A DNA stretch of 64,000 bases from Bacillus sp. SJS (GTDB lineage Bacteria > Bacillota > Bacilli > Bacillales > Bacillaceae): assembly GCF_000732485.2 (NCBI RefSeq), contig NZ_JAQV02000004.1:62001-126000 (forward strand), in the 5' to 3' direction. Shown piece after piece: positions 45,797-55,908 of the stretch. The notes beneath the pieces are model-generated. The model made no database searches. It saw only the letters and a list, made by a program, of their open reading frames with translations, and was not told the DNA's origin. A program made the translations under genes and the position numbers. How positions within the stretch are numbered: position 1 is the stretch's first letter; each line of letters starts with the position of its first letter.

Positions 45797-47995
45797 TTAG
45801 TTCATCAATCTTCTAACAGAGTAAATATCTGAAATTTGTTTAATTCTTTCAACCACCTTATGAAGGTGGTTGATGTTTGCAATGGAAAGAGCCATATGAA
45901 TGGTTGCGACCTTATTCCGGTCCGATCTGCCGGAGACCGAAGAAATATTGGTTTTTGTTTCATTCACTGCCTGAAGCACTTCATTCAGAAGCCCTCTGCG
46001 GTCATAGCCCATGATTTCAATTTCAACGTTATATTCTTTCCTGCCGTCAATCTGATGCTCCCATTCAACCGGGATTAGCCGGTCCTTTGCATCATCTGCC
46101 TGGATATTCGTGCAATCGTCACGATGAACGGATACGCCCCGCCCTTTCGTAATAAATCCGACAATTTCATCTCCAGGTACCGGATTGCAGCATTTGGACA
46201 GCCTGATTAAGAGGTTGTCAATGCCTTTGACTCTTACACCGGCATCCCTCTTCTTCTGAGAAGGATACTGCTTTGATTCAGTCACCACTTCTTCAACGGC
46301 TTTTTCCTGCTCCTCAAGGTCGCGCTTTTTGCGCCATTTTTCCGTCAGGCGGTTCGCTACTTGCAGAGCTGTAATTCCGTTGTAGCCTACTGCTGCAAAC
46401 ATATCTTCATCATTGGCAAAATTGAATTTTTCATAAACCCGTTTAACGTTGTCGGAAGCAAGGATCTCTTTCAAATCAAAATCCATGTTCTTGATTTCTT
46501 TTTCGACCCATTCCTTCCCTTTTTCAACGTTTTCTTCACGGCGCTGTTTCTTGAAAAACTGTCTGATCTTATTTTTAGCCTGTGAAGTCTGGGCAAGCTT
46601 TAGCCAATCCTGACTCGGTCCGTACGAATGCTTGGAGGTCAGAATTTCAATAATGTCCCCTGTTTTCAGTTTATAATCAAGGGTCACCATTTTGCCGTTT
46701 ACTTTTGCACCAATTGTTTTATTGCCGATTTCTGAATGAATTCGGTAGGAGAAATCAATCGGTACAGATCCGGATGGAAGCTCAATAACGTCTCCTTTTG
46801 GCGTAAATACAAACACCATATCAGAAAATAAGTCGATTTTCAGGGATTCCATAAATTCTTCCGCATTTGTGGATTCATTCTGGAACTCAAGAATTTCTCT
46901 GAACCATGTCAATTTCTTTTCGAGAGAAGCATGGTCATCCAATTCTTTTCCTTCTTTGTATGCCCAGTGGGCGGCAATCCCGTATTCAGCAATGTGGTGC
47001 ATATCCATCGTACGGATTTGGACTTCCAAAGGATCGCCTTTAGGGCCGATCACGGTCGTATGAAGGGATTGATACATGTTTGGCTTCGGCATTGCAATAT
47101 AATCTTTAAAGCGGCCGGGCATTGGTTTCCAGCACGTATGAATGATTCCCAGAACGGCATAGCAATCCTTAATGCTGTTAACTACGATCCTGACTGCGAG
47201 CAAATCGTATATTTCATTAAATTGTTTATTCTGGAGAACCATTTTTTTATAAATGCTGTAAATATGCTTTGGCCGGCCGGAAAATTCAGCTGCAATCTGA
47301 ACTTCCTGCACACTGTTTTTAACGTCATTAATGACCTCGTCCAAATATTCCTCGCGCTCTGCCCGTTTCTTTTTCATCAGATTCACAATCCGGTAGTACT
47401 GCTGAGGATTTAAATATCTGAGAGCTGTATCTTCAAGCTCCCACTTAATCTTGGAAATCCCGAGTCTATGGGCTAGAGGAGCAAAAATTTCCAGCGTTTC
47501 ATTTGAAATTCTCCGCTGCTTCTCCTGCGGCAGATGCTTAAGAGTTCTCATGTTGTGAAGACGGTCCGCAAGCTTTATCAGGATCACCCTGATATCCTGG
47601 GCCATTGCAACAAACATTTTCCGATGGTTCTCTGCCTGCTGCTCTTCATGGGATTTGTATTTAATCTTTCCGAGCTTTGTCACTCCATCAACCAGCATGG
47701 CCACTTCATCGCTGAATGCCTTGCGGATATCGTCCAGAGTCACATCTGTATCTTCAACCACATCATGCAAAAAACCGCCGGCTATAGTGGAGGGGTCCAT
47801 ATCAAGATCCACTAAAATACCCGCTACTTGAATAGGATGAATTATATAGGGTTCACCGGATTTACGGTACTGCTCACGATGTGCTTCCTCTGCAAAATCG
47901 TAAGCTCTCCGGATAAAATCAAGATTGTCGTCAGCCAAATACCGCTTCGCCCGTTCGATCACCTGTTCAGCGGTTAGGACTTGTTCATTCGCCAT
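45797..47995 (-). CDS. relA: Bifunctional (p)ppGpp synthetase/hydrolase RelA
   Basis: 732-residue long Rel protein. HD hydrolase domain with FLHDVVEDT, synthetase domain with RIVVNSIKDCYAVLGIIH and PMPGRFKDYIAMPK, TGS domain (DVIELPSGSVPIDFSYRIH), zinc-finger/CC domain with CCNPVPGD and C-terminal ACT (RRM) domain. The stringent response controller. ATG preceded by AAAGGTGA. Confidence 0.98.
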   Translation of the reverse strand: MANEQVLTAEQVIERAKRYLADDNLDFIRRAYDFAEEAHREQYRKSGEPYIIHPIQVAGILVDLDMDPSTIAGGFLHDVVEDTDVTLDDIRKAFSDEVAMLVDGVTKLGKIKYKSHEEQQAENHRKMFVAMAQDIRVILIKLADRLHNMRTLKHLPQEKQRRISNETLEIFAPLAHRLGISKIKWELEDTALRYLNPQQYYRIVNLMKKKRAEREEYLDEVINDVKNSVQEVQIAAEFSGRPKHIYSIYKKMVLQNKQFNEIYDLLAVRIVVNSIKDCYAVLGIIHTCWKPMPGRFKDYIAMPKPNMYQSLHTTVIGPKGDPLEVQIRTMDMHHIAEYGIAAHWAYKEGKELDDHASLEKKLTWFREILEFQNESTNAEEFMESLKIDLFSDMVFVFTPKGDVIELPSGSVPIDFSYRIHSEIGNKTIGAKVNGKMVTLDYKLKTGDIIEILTSKHSYGPSQDWLKLAQTSQAKNKIRQFFKKQRREENVEKGKEWVEKEIKNMDFDLKEILASDNVKRVYEKFNFANDEDMFAAVGYNGITALQVANRLTEKWRKKRDLEEQEKAVEEVVTESKQYPSQKKRDAGVRVKGIDNLLIRLSKCCNPVPGDEIVGFITKGRGVSVHRDDCTNIQADDAKDRLIPVEWEHQIDGRKEYNVEIEIMGYDRRGLLNEVLQAVNETKTNISSVSGRSDRNKVATIHMALSIANINHLHKVVERIKQISDIYSVRRLMN

Positions 47996-48031
47996 GGAAT
48001 CACCTTTTTTGAAGAAAACTTTATTGTACCT

Positions 48032-48060
48032 ATTATCGTGAAAAAAAAGAGTTCTGTAAA
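48032..48060 (-). promoter_or_regulatory. Candidate sigma-A promoter of relA-dtd
   Basis: TTTACA (48055-48060) and GATAAT (48032-48037) with 17-base spacing on the minus strand, about 35 bases before the relA start; lies in the 260-base relA-apt gap, which otherwise shows only the apt terminator. Confidence 0.6.
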
Positions 48061-48210
48061 GGGTAAGGAAAAGAATTCGATTGGATATCCGGTTTACGGG
48101 GGTAGTAGATGGTTGTATTTCACCTTATTTTCAGGCTTTGTCTGCGCTTACATTGTATTTTTAAAAAAGATTTTTATCATTGAATTATTTATCCATCTTT
48201 TTTAGCTATT

Positions 48211-48243
48211 CGAAAAAAAACTGACCGCAGGCGGCCAGTTTTC
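48211..48243 (-). terminator. Terminator of recJ-apt
   Basis: AAACTGGCCGC/GCGGTCAGTTT stem with one G-U pair and eight T on the minus strand, 13 bases after apt. Confidence 0.87.
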
Positions 48244-48255
48244 CTCAAATAAATT

Positions 48256-48768
48256 TTAATATTGCATTAATGTCATAACATCGTAGCCATCAAGCTTTTT
48301 GCGGCCATCAAGATAGGAGAGCTCGATAAGGAATGCCATTCCCGCAACTACTCCACCAAGCTCTTCAACAAGCTTAATCGTCGCTTCTATTGTTCCGCCT
48401 GTTGCAAGCAGATCGTCCGTAATCAGCACTCTTTGACCAGGCAGGATGGCATCTTTATGAATAGTGAGAACATCTTTGCCGTATTCAAGGCCGTAATCTA
48501 CTTTAATTACGTCGCGCGGAAGCTTTCCTTCTTTTCTCACAGGGGCAAATCCTACTTCCAGTGCATATGCCACTGGACATCCGATAATAAATCCGCGCGC
48601 CTCAGGACCGACAACGATATCAATTTGCTTTTCACGGGCAAATTCAACAATCTGATCTGTAGCATATTTATAGACTTCGCCTTTATCCATAAGTGTCGTA
48701 ATGTCCTTGAAACGGATTCCGGGTTTCGGATAGTCCTCGACGATCGTTACATATTGTTTTAAATCCAT
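48256..48768 (-). CDS. apt: Adenine phosphoribosyltransferase Apt
   Basis: 170-residue purine salvage enzyme making AMP from adenine and PRPP. PRPP-binding motif [13 protein letters not shown] and the adenine-binding [10 protein letters not shown] are clear. Follows recJ by 16 bases. GAGGAGG site. Confidence 0.97.
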   Translation of the reverse strand: MDLKQYVTIVEDYPKPGIRFKDITTLMDKGEVYKYATDQIVEFAREKQIDIVVGPEARGFIIGCPVAYALEVGFAPVRKEGKLPRDVIKVDYGLEYGKDVLTIHKDAILPGQRVLITDDLLATGGTIEATIKLVEELGGVVAGMAFLIELSYLDGRKKLDGYDVMTLMQY

Positions 48769-48784
48769 CTTTCGTTTTTCCTCC

Positions 48785-51139
48785 TCAAACTTGAACAGGC
48801 TTAGAAGATCTGCTTATCCGTTCATCAAACCACTCGAGTAACTCACGGTAAGAGGAATACAGCAGCCTGTTTTCCAGCTCCATTTGATCTTTTTTCTTTT
48901 TATAGGCAATCGATTCACTTAAATCGCGTTTTCCACCTTGTCGATTAATTGAAATCAGACCATTAGTTATTGTAACAAAATCCAGCTCAAAAAACACCTT
49001 AGACATAAAATCTATTGTATCTGCTGTCCAGCCCTTGTGCTTTGCAAGCTCCGCACCATGCCTTTTCAAGTCAAAATTGTCTCTTTTTGCAAGAAATCCA
49101 TAAAACCATTTAAAATGCTCCCGTGTTGGCAGCGTGGAAAAAAAGTGGTCTTCTGTCTGGATGAAGAAAGCATATATTCTCTCAGGCATGCCTTGTACAA
49201 AAAGAGCTGTCAGGGCATCAAGATCTTCCGGAACATCCATAAACACAGCGTATCGTCCGGTAAGATCTATTTTTTCCGCTTCTTCAGCGCTTTGAACGAA
49301 GAGACAGTCAGATGCAGCCCCATCCTTGATGAGCTGCTGCCTCGTTGCTTCTTTAAACGCAATTAACTGAGCCTTTGAATTTGATATCCGGTCCAATACG
49401 GTTTTCAGCTGGCGGGCACCGCGATGATCAAATAGCTGCCATCCGTCGACTGCGGCATCCTGCAGCATAAATTGAGGCTTGCGGAAATTATTCCATTCGT
49501 TCACGGAAAGCTGGCCAACGACAGACACTTTGGAGACGGGCGAAATTTCGTCATGCAAGTACCCAAAACCGAAGCCTACACAATCGACCTGAGAAGCATC
49601 CTGTTCAAGGGTAAGCTTCAGATGATTCTGGTTCGAGCCGATTTTCCTCATCCCGGTCACTGTTAAATCCTCGATCATAACAACGGGCTTGGGATTGTTC
49701 ATTCCAAATGGAGCGAGCAAATTCAGTTCTTCAATCGTTGAAAGAGTCACATCTTCCAATTTGCAGGAGAGATCGACCTTTGTTAAAGGTATGAAATCTT
49801 CTTCTTTCAGCTGATTTTTCGCAAGCATGTTCAGCCTTTCCCGGAGCTCGTCTATATCCTCTGCAGCAAGCGTCATTCCTGCCGCCATCGGGTGCCCCCC
49901 GAAATGAGGAAGCAGCTCACGGCATTCCGAAAGATTTTTAAAAAGATCAAACCCGGCAATGCTTCTTGCCGAACCCTTCGCTTTCATCCCTTCTTCATCC
50001 AAACAAAGAATAATCGCCGGCCGGTAAAATTTATCTACAAGCTTTGAGGCAACGATTCCCACTACACCGGGGTTCCATCCTTTATTCGCAAGAACAAGAA
50101 CGGGATATTCCTCCGGAGGATAGTGTGTTTCAGCCATCTCAATTGCCTCTTGGGCAATATCCTGAACAATTTTTTGCCTTTCGCGGTTGAGACCGTCAAT
50201 TTCAGCAGCAAGTTCCGAAGCTTTAAGAGAATCAGCTGTGCGCAGCAGTTCTACAGCAGGGTCTGCCGATTGGAGCCTGCCGACTGCGTTGATTCTCGGA
50301 GCAATGGCAAAACCAACTGTTTCTTCGGAAAGCTGGCTGTCCTTCGAGGCGGCCTGCTGAAGCAGCGCTTTGATCCCGGGACGAGTCGTCTTTTTCAATA
50401 ATTCAATGCCTTTGAACGCAATCAGCCGATTCTCTCCATGCAGAGATACTAAATCAGCGATTGTCCCAATGGCTGCCAGCTCTAGAAATGAATCCTGGAC
50501 CGTCCCAAGGAGAGCTTGAGAAACCTTTAACGCGACCCCTACTCCCGCAAGCTCTTTAAATGGATACTCGCTGCCAGGCAGCTTTGGATGCACTAGAGCG
50601 AGGGCATCAGGCAAAACCGGACCTGCTTCGTGGTGATCCGTGATAATTAAGTCTACTCCGATTTCTTTTGCATACTCTGCCTCATCTACAGCAGAAATCC
50701 CGGTATCGACCGTAATAATCAGCGAAACGCCTGCTTCCTTTTGTTTGAAAAATGCCTCTTTATTCGGACCATACCCCTCTGTAAACCGGTTCGGTATGTA
50801 GAAGTCTGCGTCAGCTCCGATTTGCTTCAGCGTCTCCAGCATCACAACGGTTGAGGTCACACCATCTGCGTCATAATCACCGTACACGCAGATCTTTTCC
50901 TTATTTTCAACGGCTCTTTTTATTCTTGCAGCAGCTTGTTCCATTCCATTCATTAAAAATGGATCATGAAATTCCTGGTCTTCCATATATAAAAATGCTT
51001 TTGCAGCCTCGGGTTCTTCGATTCCCCTGTTTACAAGCAAAGAAGCAACCAAATTCGTGATTCTCAAGCTGTCTGCTAACTTTTCTGCCTTATCGGCATC
51101 CGCACCTGTGACGGACCATCGGGCTTTAGGTTTTAACAT
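48785..51139 (-). CDS. recJ: Single-strand DNA 5'-3' exonuclease RecJ
   Basis: 784-residue nuclease with DHH motifs: [13 protein letters not shown], the DHHEAGP motif and the DHHA1 domain ([13 protein letters not shown]), followed by the OB-fold and a C-terminal Bacillus-type domain. ATG at 51139 lies five bases after GGGGTG; the TTG at 51154 would start inside the ribosome site. Confidence 0.95.
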   Translation of the reverse strand: MLKPKARWSVTGADADKAEKLADSLRITNLVASLLVNRGIEEPEAAKAFLYMEDQEFHDPFLMNGMEQAAARIKRAVENKEKICVYGDYDADGVTSTVVMLETLKQIGADADFYIPNRFTEGYGPNKEAFFKQKEAGVSLIITVDTGISAVDEAEYAKEIGVDLIITDHHEAGPVLPDALALVHPKLPGSEYPFKELAGVGVALKVSQALLGTVQDSFLELAAIGTIADLVSLHGENRLIAFKGIELLKKTTRPGIKALLQQAASKDSQLSEETVGFAIAPRINAVGRLQSADPAVELLRTADSLKASELAAEIDGLNRERQKIVQDIAQEAIEMAETHYPPEEYPVLVLANKGWNPGVVGIVASKLVDKFYRPAIILCLDEEGMKAKGSARSIAGFDLFKNLSECRELLPHFGGHPMAAGMTLAAEDIDELRERLNMLAKNQLKEEDFIPLTKVDLSCKLEDVTLSTIEELNLLAPFGMNNPKPVVMIEDLTVTGMRKIGSNQNHLKLTLEQDASQVDCVGFGFGYLHDEISPVSKVSVVGQLSVNEWNNFRKPQFMLQDAAVDGWQLFDHRGARQLKTVLDRISNSKAQLIAFKEATRQQLIKDGAASDCLFVQSAEEAEKIDLTGRYAVFMDVPEDLDALTALFVQGMPERIYAFFIQTEDHFFSTLPTREHFKWFYGFLAKRDNFDLKRHGAELAKHKGWTADTIDFMSKVFFELDFVTITNGLISINRQGGKRDLSESIAYKKKKDQMELENRLLYSSYRELLEWFDERISRSSKPVQV

Positions 51140-51323
51140 TTCTTCACCCCTCAATTACTCTATTATACTTGAGGCAGGTAGCCGATACAAACTGGATGTG
51201 GGCTGAAGATGGAGTAGAATGAATAGCCAGCCGTTAAAGCAGTTTATGAAAATTGGAAAAAAATTCATGACTGCTGTACAATAATTCATTATAGAGTTAT
51301 AGAAATATTGGAGGTTCTTTCAA

Positions 51324-51431
51324 ATGAAGAATAAGGATCAGTCAGCAAAAAAAGAGATAACTGAAACATGGTGGTTCCTCATGGTATGCGTATTCATAGC
51401 AGGATTTATTTCTGTCTTTATTCTAAGATAG
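51324..51431 (+). CDS. Tiny single-span membrane protein
   Basis: 35-residue product: charged N-terminus (KNKDQSAKKEITE), then one membrane helix (WWFLMVCVFIAGFISVFIL) and a final Arg. GGAGG lies nine bases before the ATG. Convergent with the phosphatase gene, two bases apart. No family recognised; size, RBS and topology make a real small membrane protein likely. Confidence 0.62.
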   Translation: MKNKDQSAKKEITETWWFLMVCVFIAGFISVFILR

Positions 51432-51433
51432 AT

Positions 51434-51985
51434 CTATAAAAGATCATCAGCTTGCTCCTTTACAAAAACGATCCTTTCTCCATTTCTCAGGCGAACGGCT
51501 CTTTTTCCGGTATAGCCATGTTTAAGCAGTCTCCTTGATAAGACAGAGATGAAGAATCCGTGGGACACAACTAGAACATGCCTGCTGTTTTGAGATTCCA
51601 GCTCAGAAATGTATTGATCTGCCCTGTCAGCAGACTGTTTTCTCGTTTCGGATTGAGAAGAATGTGAGAAAAACCAGGCGAGCCTGCCGAAGACGATCCA
51701 CAGGAAATATGGAAGCGTGAAAGATGTCTGCAAGAAAGGTGAAAGCGGAATTTCCCTCAAGCATGGAGTGATATGAGCCGGGCCGTAAAGAGCAGCGGCG
51801 GTATCGGAGGCTCTTGTCATATTGCTTGAGTGGCAGCTGTCCCAGTTTTCTGCAGTCTTTATGCTATAAGGCTCGCATATAGGAGAATGATCGTAGCGGA
51901 TGCACCATTCAGAAAACTCTTTTGATGTCATCATTTTTTTAGGCGGACAATCTACTTTAAAATGTCTAATAATCGTTACCTTCAA
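51434..51985 (-). CDS. Histidine phosphatase (phosphoglycerate mutase-like) protein
   Basis: 183-residue histidine phosphatase superfamily member. The usual RHG is RHF here (TIIRHFKVDCPPK), but the second His motif VVSHGFFISVL, MTRASDTA and EIPLSPF are present, so it may still be active with an altered first motif. TTG at 51985 follows GGGAG by nine bases; the longer frame to 52054 has no RBS. A hydrophobic stretch (LPYFLWIVFGRLAWFF) is unusual for the family. Substrate unknown. Confidence 0.8.
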   Translation of the reverse strand: MKVTIIRHFKVDCPPKKMMTSKEFSEWCIRYDHSPICEPYSIKTAENWDSCHSSNMTRASDTAAALYGPAHITPCLREIPLSPFLQTSFTLPYFLWIVFGRLAWFFSHSSQSETRKQSADRADQYISELESQNSRHVLVVSHGFFISVLSRRLLKHGYTGKRAVRLRNGERIVFVKEQADDLL

Positions 51986-52075
51986 ACCAATCAATCTCCC
52001 AAGCTCTTTTTTTGAAATTTTACCATAATAAGGGAGAGTGCGGACTGTTTCCAAAAAGATTCTTTAATGCCCCTT

Positions 52076-52111
52076 AAAAAAATAATCCTTCCAGGAAAGG
52101 AAAGGATTATT
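52076..52111 (-). terminator. Terminator of the carbohydrate operon
   Basis: AATAATCCTT/AAGGATTATT stem extended by CC/GG, with seven T on the minus strand, overlapping the end of the ROK gene. Confidence 0.88.
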
Positions 52112-53012
52112 CCTTAAGAGAATGCAGAAGCATAAGACCCGCTCCAGTTAAGCCGGCGGTATCGTTTAAAGCACTTACTGATATCCGCTTTGAAATCGGT
52201 TCATTCCGAAGGGAGCGGTACCCATCCAGCTCACGGCAAATTTCGGCAGCAAGCCTGCGGTTCCGGTTCATAACGCCGCCCCCAAGGACAATTCGGTGAG
52301 GATCAATCAAACAGATGATGGAATAAACGGATTTGGCCAAACGGGCAATCATTTTCTCCGTTTCCTTTGCCTGCTCCCCTGCAAGAAGGTAATCAAACAG
52401 CTCCATTTTCTCCTCCATTAATTTTCCGCTGAAAGCTTTAACCTTTTCGGAAATGGCTGATCCGGAAGCCACCTCTTCCAGAGTTCGGTAAACGAAAGTG
52501 CCGTCACCTGCCTCTTCCTCCACATACATTCCAATTTCCCCGGCCATTCCTGCCCCTCTAAAAAAAGCTCCGTTATGAATGATGCTGCATGCAATGCCTG
52601 TACTTACTGTCATAAAAACAAACGTTTCATTTTTTTCCCCGCCCAGATTGTACCACTCCGCATAAGACGCCATACAAACATCGTTATCAAGCAGGACCGG
52701 CATGCCGAAGTCTTCCTGAAGTTTTTCTGAGAGAGGAAAGCTCCTCCATGGAAGGTTATTGGAAAACAGAGCAAGCCCTTTTTCTCTATCAATTAAACCA
52801 GGTGAGCCTGCCCCAATGCCGGCAATCCGCTCCAGTTGAATATCAGATTTGGCGATGACTTCGCCAATGCACTCCCTAACCCGCTCATACATTTCTGATT
52901 CGCTGGAGGGAGCAGAAGGGCGAATGGTCACTGAACCGCACTTCCCAGACTCAAATACGAGTCCCGCCGCTATCTTGGATCCGCCAATGTCCAGTCCGAT
53001 TGCGCAATCCAT
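52107..53012 (-). CDS. ROK family sugar kinase-like protein without zinc motif
   Basis: 301-residue ROK (repressor/ORF/kinase) protein lacking the DNA-binding N-terminus, so a kinase rather than a NagC/XylR repressor. ATP loop DIGGSK (8-13), catalytic Asp in LLDNDV (D111), and GEIG (158-161) are present. The residue after GEIG is Met instead of the sugar/zinc-binding His, and the CxCGxxGC zinc cluster is absent (only EEEAGDGTF). Likely phosphorylates a sugar from the locus, perhaps with a different active site. Last gene of the operon. Confidence 0.85.
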   Translation of the reverse strand: MDCAIGLDIGGSKIAAGLVFESGKCGSVTIRPSAPSSESEMYERVRECIGEVIAKSDIQLERIAGIGAGSPGLIDREKGLALFSNNLPWRSFPLSEKLQEDFGMPVLLDNDVCMASYAEWYNLGGEKNETFVFMTVSTGIACSIIHNGAFFRGAGMAGEIGMYVEEEAGDGTFVYRTLEEVASGSAISEKVKAFSGKLMEEKMELFDYLLAGEQAKETEKMIARLAKSVYSIICLIDPHRIVLGGGVMNRNRRLAAEICRELDGYRSLRNEPISKRISVSALNDTAGLTGAGLMLLHSLKE

Positions 53013-53028
53013 ACCATTTTCCTCCCAG

Positions 53029-54063
53029 CTATAATGGAATGTGAACCACTTGTGTTAAGTTTTTCGGCAGATCCGGATTTAGATTAAGAAATCTCGCCCT
53101 ATAATAAGCTATTTTCTGAACATAAGGCATGGCGAGAACCGAATGATGATCCGCTGTTCCGGCAGGCAGGGCGAATGATTCTGTTACCCTCTCCCTGTCC
53201 TCTTCCGTGAGGTCCGGTCCGAGATAATACACCGCTGCTCCAAGCTTCCTGCAGTCTTCGAGAAGAGGCAAATCATATTTCACCGTAGACCTGGAGCCAA
53301 GGAGAATGATCGCTGTTTTCGTACCCGCTATCGAGATCGGACCGTGCCGGAATTCTAGAGAACAATAGCTTTCACATACCGTTTGTGTCATTTCCTTCAG
53401 CTTTAGAGTGGCTTCCTTGGCCAGGCCGTTGTACATTCCGCTGCCTAAGTAGATTACATTCTCCCATTCATTACTCTCAGAAAATTTCTTCACCTTTTCT
53501 GAAAGGCTTAAAGCCTCTTTCATTTTTTCAGGAAGAGTTTTTAATTCGTTCCATGCAGCAGGGTCACCGGCGATATGTGCAGCATAAAGCTGAAGAGAAT
53601 ACAGCATGGCAGAAAAGCTTTGGGTCATCACTACACTCTTTTCATTCACGTGAGAGAGAATAATCGCTTCATCACAGCTTATGCAAAGGGGAGAATCCTC
53701 ATTGCACGTTACCGCTATAGTCGATATATTTTTCCTGCCGCGTACCGTTTTCACAGCTTCTACTGCCTCAGATGTGGTGCCGGATCTTGATATGACCGCA
53801 ATCTGATAGTCTGAATCGTTGGCTAATGCTTCGTCTGGACAGAGAATCAGCTCAGAAGCCGGAACTGCTGCTGCAGGTCGGCCTGTTATTTTCTGATAAT
53901 ATTTAGCTGCACTGTGGGCTAAATAAAAAGAGGTTCCGCACCCTGTAAAAAGAAGAATCGTTCCGGGTTTTAATTCTTTAAGGGACCTGTCGCTGACAGA
54001 ATGAAAGGTTTTTTCCATTATTTCCGGCTGATCGTTTATTTCATCCAGCGTATAGCTATTCAT
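53029..54063 (-). CDS. SIS-domain sugar isomerase (AgaS/FrlB-like)
   Basis: 344-residue protein of two SIS domains in the GlmS-isomerase arrangement: first with GCGTSFYLAH (41-50) and SRSGTTSEA (92-100), second with GSGMYNGLAKEAT (208-220) and EFRHGPIS (237-244). It lacks the GlmS glutaminase half, so likely interconverts or deaminates a sugar phosphate. ATG at 54063 is five bases after AGGAGGGG; the frame is open 40 more codons without an RBS. Follows pfkB by 28 bases. Confidence 0.87.
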   Translation of the reverse strand: MNSYTLDEINDQPEIMEKTFHSVSDRSLKELKPGTILLFTGCGTSFYLAHSAAKYYQKITGRPAAAVPASELILCPDEALANDSDYQIAVISRSGTTSEAVEAVKTVRGRKNISTIAVTCNEDSPLCISCDEAIILSHVNEKSVVMTQSFSAMLYSLQLYAAHIAGDPAAWNELKTLPEKMKEALSLSEKVKKFSESNEWENVIYLGSGMYNGLAKEATLKLKEMTQTVCESYCSLEFRHGPISIAGTKTAIILLGSRSTVKYDLPLLEDCRKLGAAVYYLGPDLTEEDRERVTESFALPAGTADHHSVLAMPYVQKIAYYRARFLNLNPDLPKNLTQVVHIPL

Positions 54064-54091
54064 GCTAACCCCTCCTAAATAAATGGGTGAA

Positions 54092-55033
54092 TTACAGGTT
54101 ATAAACCTGAACCGTATGTTTAATATGTTCATAGTTTTCAATCCGGACCGTACCGGCTGTCCATTCCATCGCATTTGCAGCACCCGCGGCTGTCCCGCTG
54201 ATTATGGCTTCTTTCCAGCAGCGCCCTTTGTAAAGCGCCGCTGTAAACCCTGCCAGAAATGCATCACCGCATCCGGTCGGATTAACGGCATGAACCTTTG
54301 GGGCCGTTGCAAATAGAGTGATTCCCTTGCTGTGAAAAATTGAGCCCCTGCTGCCAAGCGTAAGAGCGACCGCATTTGCACCACCATCGGATGCCGCTTT
54401 AACATCCTTTGCAATCTCTTTCACATCAATCGCGTCATAATCCCTGCCAAATAAACTGCCCAGCTCCCCGAGATTTGGTTTTATTAGAAAAGGCTTTGTC
54501 TGGAGTGCTTTTTCCAGTGTCTTCCCGCCCGTATCAAAAATAATCCTGGCTCCCTTGGCAGCAGCTCTTTCTGCAGCTTCGATGTACGAGTCCTCATTGA
54601 GGCCGCCAGGAAGACTTCCGGAAAATAGAACATACTGACTTTCAGCTGCAAGCTCCGTTAAATCTTTTTCTAAAAACCGATGCCATTCAGCAGGGGTTAT
54701 TTCGGGACCCTTTTCCAGCAGTTCCGTTTGGATGCCGGCACAGCCTGGATCAGCGATGGAGTGACAGGCCCTGCTTTCATCTTCTATTTCTGTGAAGCGG
54801 CTATCAATAGAGCGCCGAAGCAGGGAATCTACGATAAACCGGCCATTTTCTCCCCCTGCAAAGCCTGCAGCTGTAACGGGAATTTGAAGTGCGTGGAGTA
54901 CTTTGGCAGCATTTACTCCTTTACCGCCAGGCTCTTTGAAAACCTGCTGAATCCGGTTAATCTCATTTTTCCTGAACCCCGGAATGAGATAGGTCAGATC
55001 GGCAGCTGCATTCAGCGTAATCGTTGTGATCAT
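54092..55033 (-). CDS. PfkB-family phosphofructokinase/tagatose-6-phosphate kinase-like
   Basis: 313-residue ribokinase-fold kinase of the FruK/LacC type. Signature 1 GGKGVNAAKVL (36-46) and signature 2 NPTGCGDAFLAGF (251-263) with catalytic D257 are present. Normally makes ketose 1,6-bisphosphates. Its TAA overlaps no downstream gene, but its own ATG shares one base with the aldolase stop (TAATG), so it is coupled to the aldolase that would cleave its product. Confidence 0.9.
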   Translation of the reverse strand: MITTITLNAAADLTYLIPGFRKNEINRIQQVFKEPGGKGVNAAKVLHALQIPVTAAGFAGGENGRFIVDSLLRRSIDSRFTEIEDESRACHSIADPGCAGIQTELLEKGPEITPAEWHRFLEKDLTELAAESQYVLFSGSLPGGLNEDSYIEAAERAAAKGARIIFDTGGKTLEKALQTKPFLIKPNLGELGSLFGRDYDAIDVKEIAKDVKAASDGGANAVALTLGSRGSIFHSKGITLFATAPKVHAVNPTGCGDAFLAGFTAALYKGRCWKEAIISGTAAGAANAMEWTAGTVRIENYEHIKHTVQVYNL

Positions 55034-55893
55034 TATAAAACCCGCTGTTTTTCTATCAATACCGAGATTTTTTCTTTCACCAGCTCCTCGACATTTTCCC
55101 TTGCTGACATAAAATATTTTCTAGGATCCGATGCAGTTGGATGACTTTGCAAATAGTGTCTAAGCTCGGCTGCAAACGCAAGCTTTAACTCGGTTGAATA
55201 ATTAATTTTTGCAATTCCGCAGTTTATTGCTTTCCTAATGTCCTCATTACTTACACCTGATGCACCGTGCATCACCAGCGGAATTCCTGAGGCATCCTTA
55301 ATGGCCTCAAGCAGCTGGAAATCCAAATCAGGTTCGTCTGCATATACACCGTGTACCGTGCCAAAGGATGGGGCGAGGAAGTCGATTCCCGTACGCTTTG
55401 CAAACTCTCCCGCCAAGGAAGGATCTGTGTACATTAGCCGGTCTGTTTTTTCTCCGTTCCCTTCGTTTCTCGCAATGGACCCAAGCTCTGCTTCAACCGG
55501 AATGCCCATCGCGTGGGAAGCCTCGGTTACTTTCTTTACCAGGTGGACATTTTCTTCAAAATCAAGGGATGAACCGTCAATCATGATAGACGTATAGCCC
55601 GCCCGGAGGCACTGCATCGCGATGTGAAAGGTATCCCCGTGGTCAAGATGAAGAGCTACAGGGATCTTCGCCTTTTCAGCTAAATTTTTAACTGCCGCAA
55701 CTGTGTAATCAAGACCCATATAACGGACCGTATCAGGTGTTGTCTGAAGGATCACAGGTGAATTCATACGCTCTGCACCATGAATAACAGCCTTCATGAT
55801 TTCAAGGTTATGAACAGCAAAGGCCCCAATCGCATACCCATTTTCAAAAGCATCCATTACGATTTCTTTTGGCGTCACAAAAGACACGTTCAT
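55033..55893 (-). CDS. Class II ketose-bisphosphate aldolase
   Basis: 286-residue zinc aldolase of the FbaA/GatY/KbaY/IolJ group. Zinc and catalytic residues are in LHLDHGDT (D84, H85), E136 in VEAELGS, H181 in GTVHG and H209 in VMHGASG. It yields dihydroxyacetone phosphate and an aldehyde. The exact ketose (fructose, tagatose or other bisphosphate) cannot be told. 15 bases after the aminotransferase gene. Confidence 0.92.
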   Translation of the reverse strand: MNVSFVTPKEIVMDAFENGYAIGAFAVHNLEIMKAVIHGAERMNSPVILQTTPDTVRYMGLDYTVAAVKNLAEKAKIPVALHLDHGDTFHIAMQCLRAGYTSIMIDGSSLDFEENVHLVKKVTEASHAMGIPVEAELGSIARNEGNGEKTDRLMYTDPSLAGEFAKRTGIDFLAPSFGTVHGVYADEPDLDFQLLEAIKDASGIPLVMHGASGVSNEDIRKAINCGIAKINYSTELKLAFAAELRHYLQSHPTASDPRKYFMSARENVEELVKEKISVLIEKQRVL

Positions 55894-55908
55894 TCCTCCT
55901 GTTGCCCA

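Noticed and set aside
47981-48205. Plus-strand ORF with a basic start and a hydrophobic stretch between relA and apt
   Set aside because: No ribosome binding site, and it overlaps the relA start and the candidate relA promoter; AT-rich composition alone gives the hydrophobic residues.
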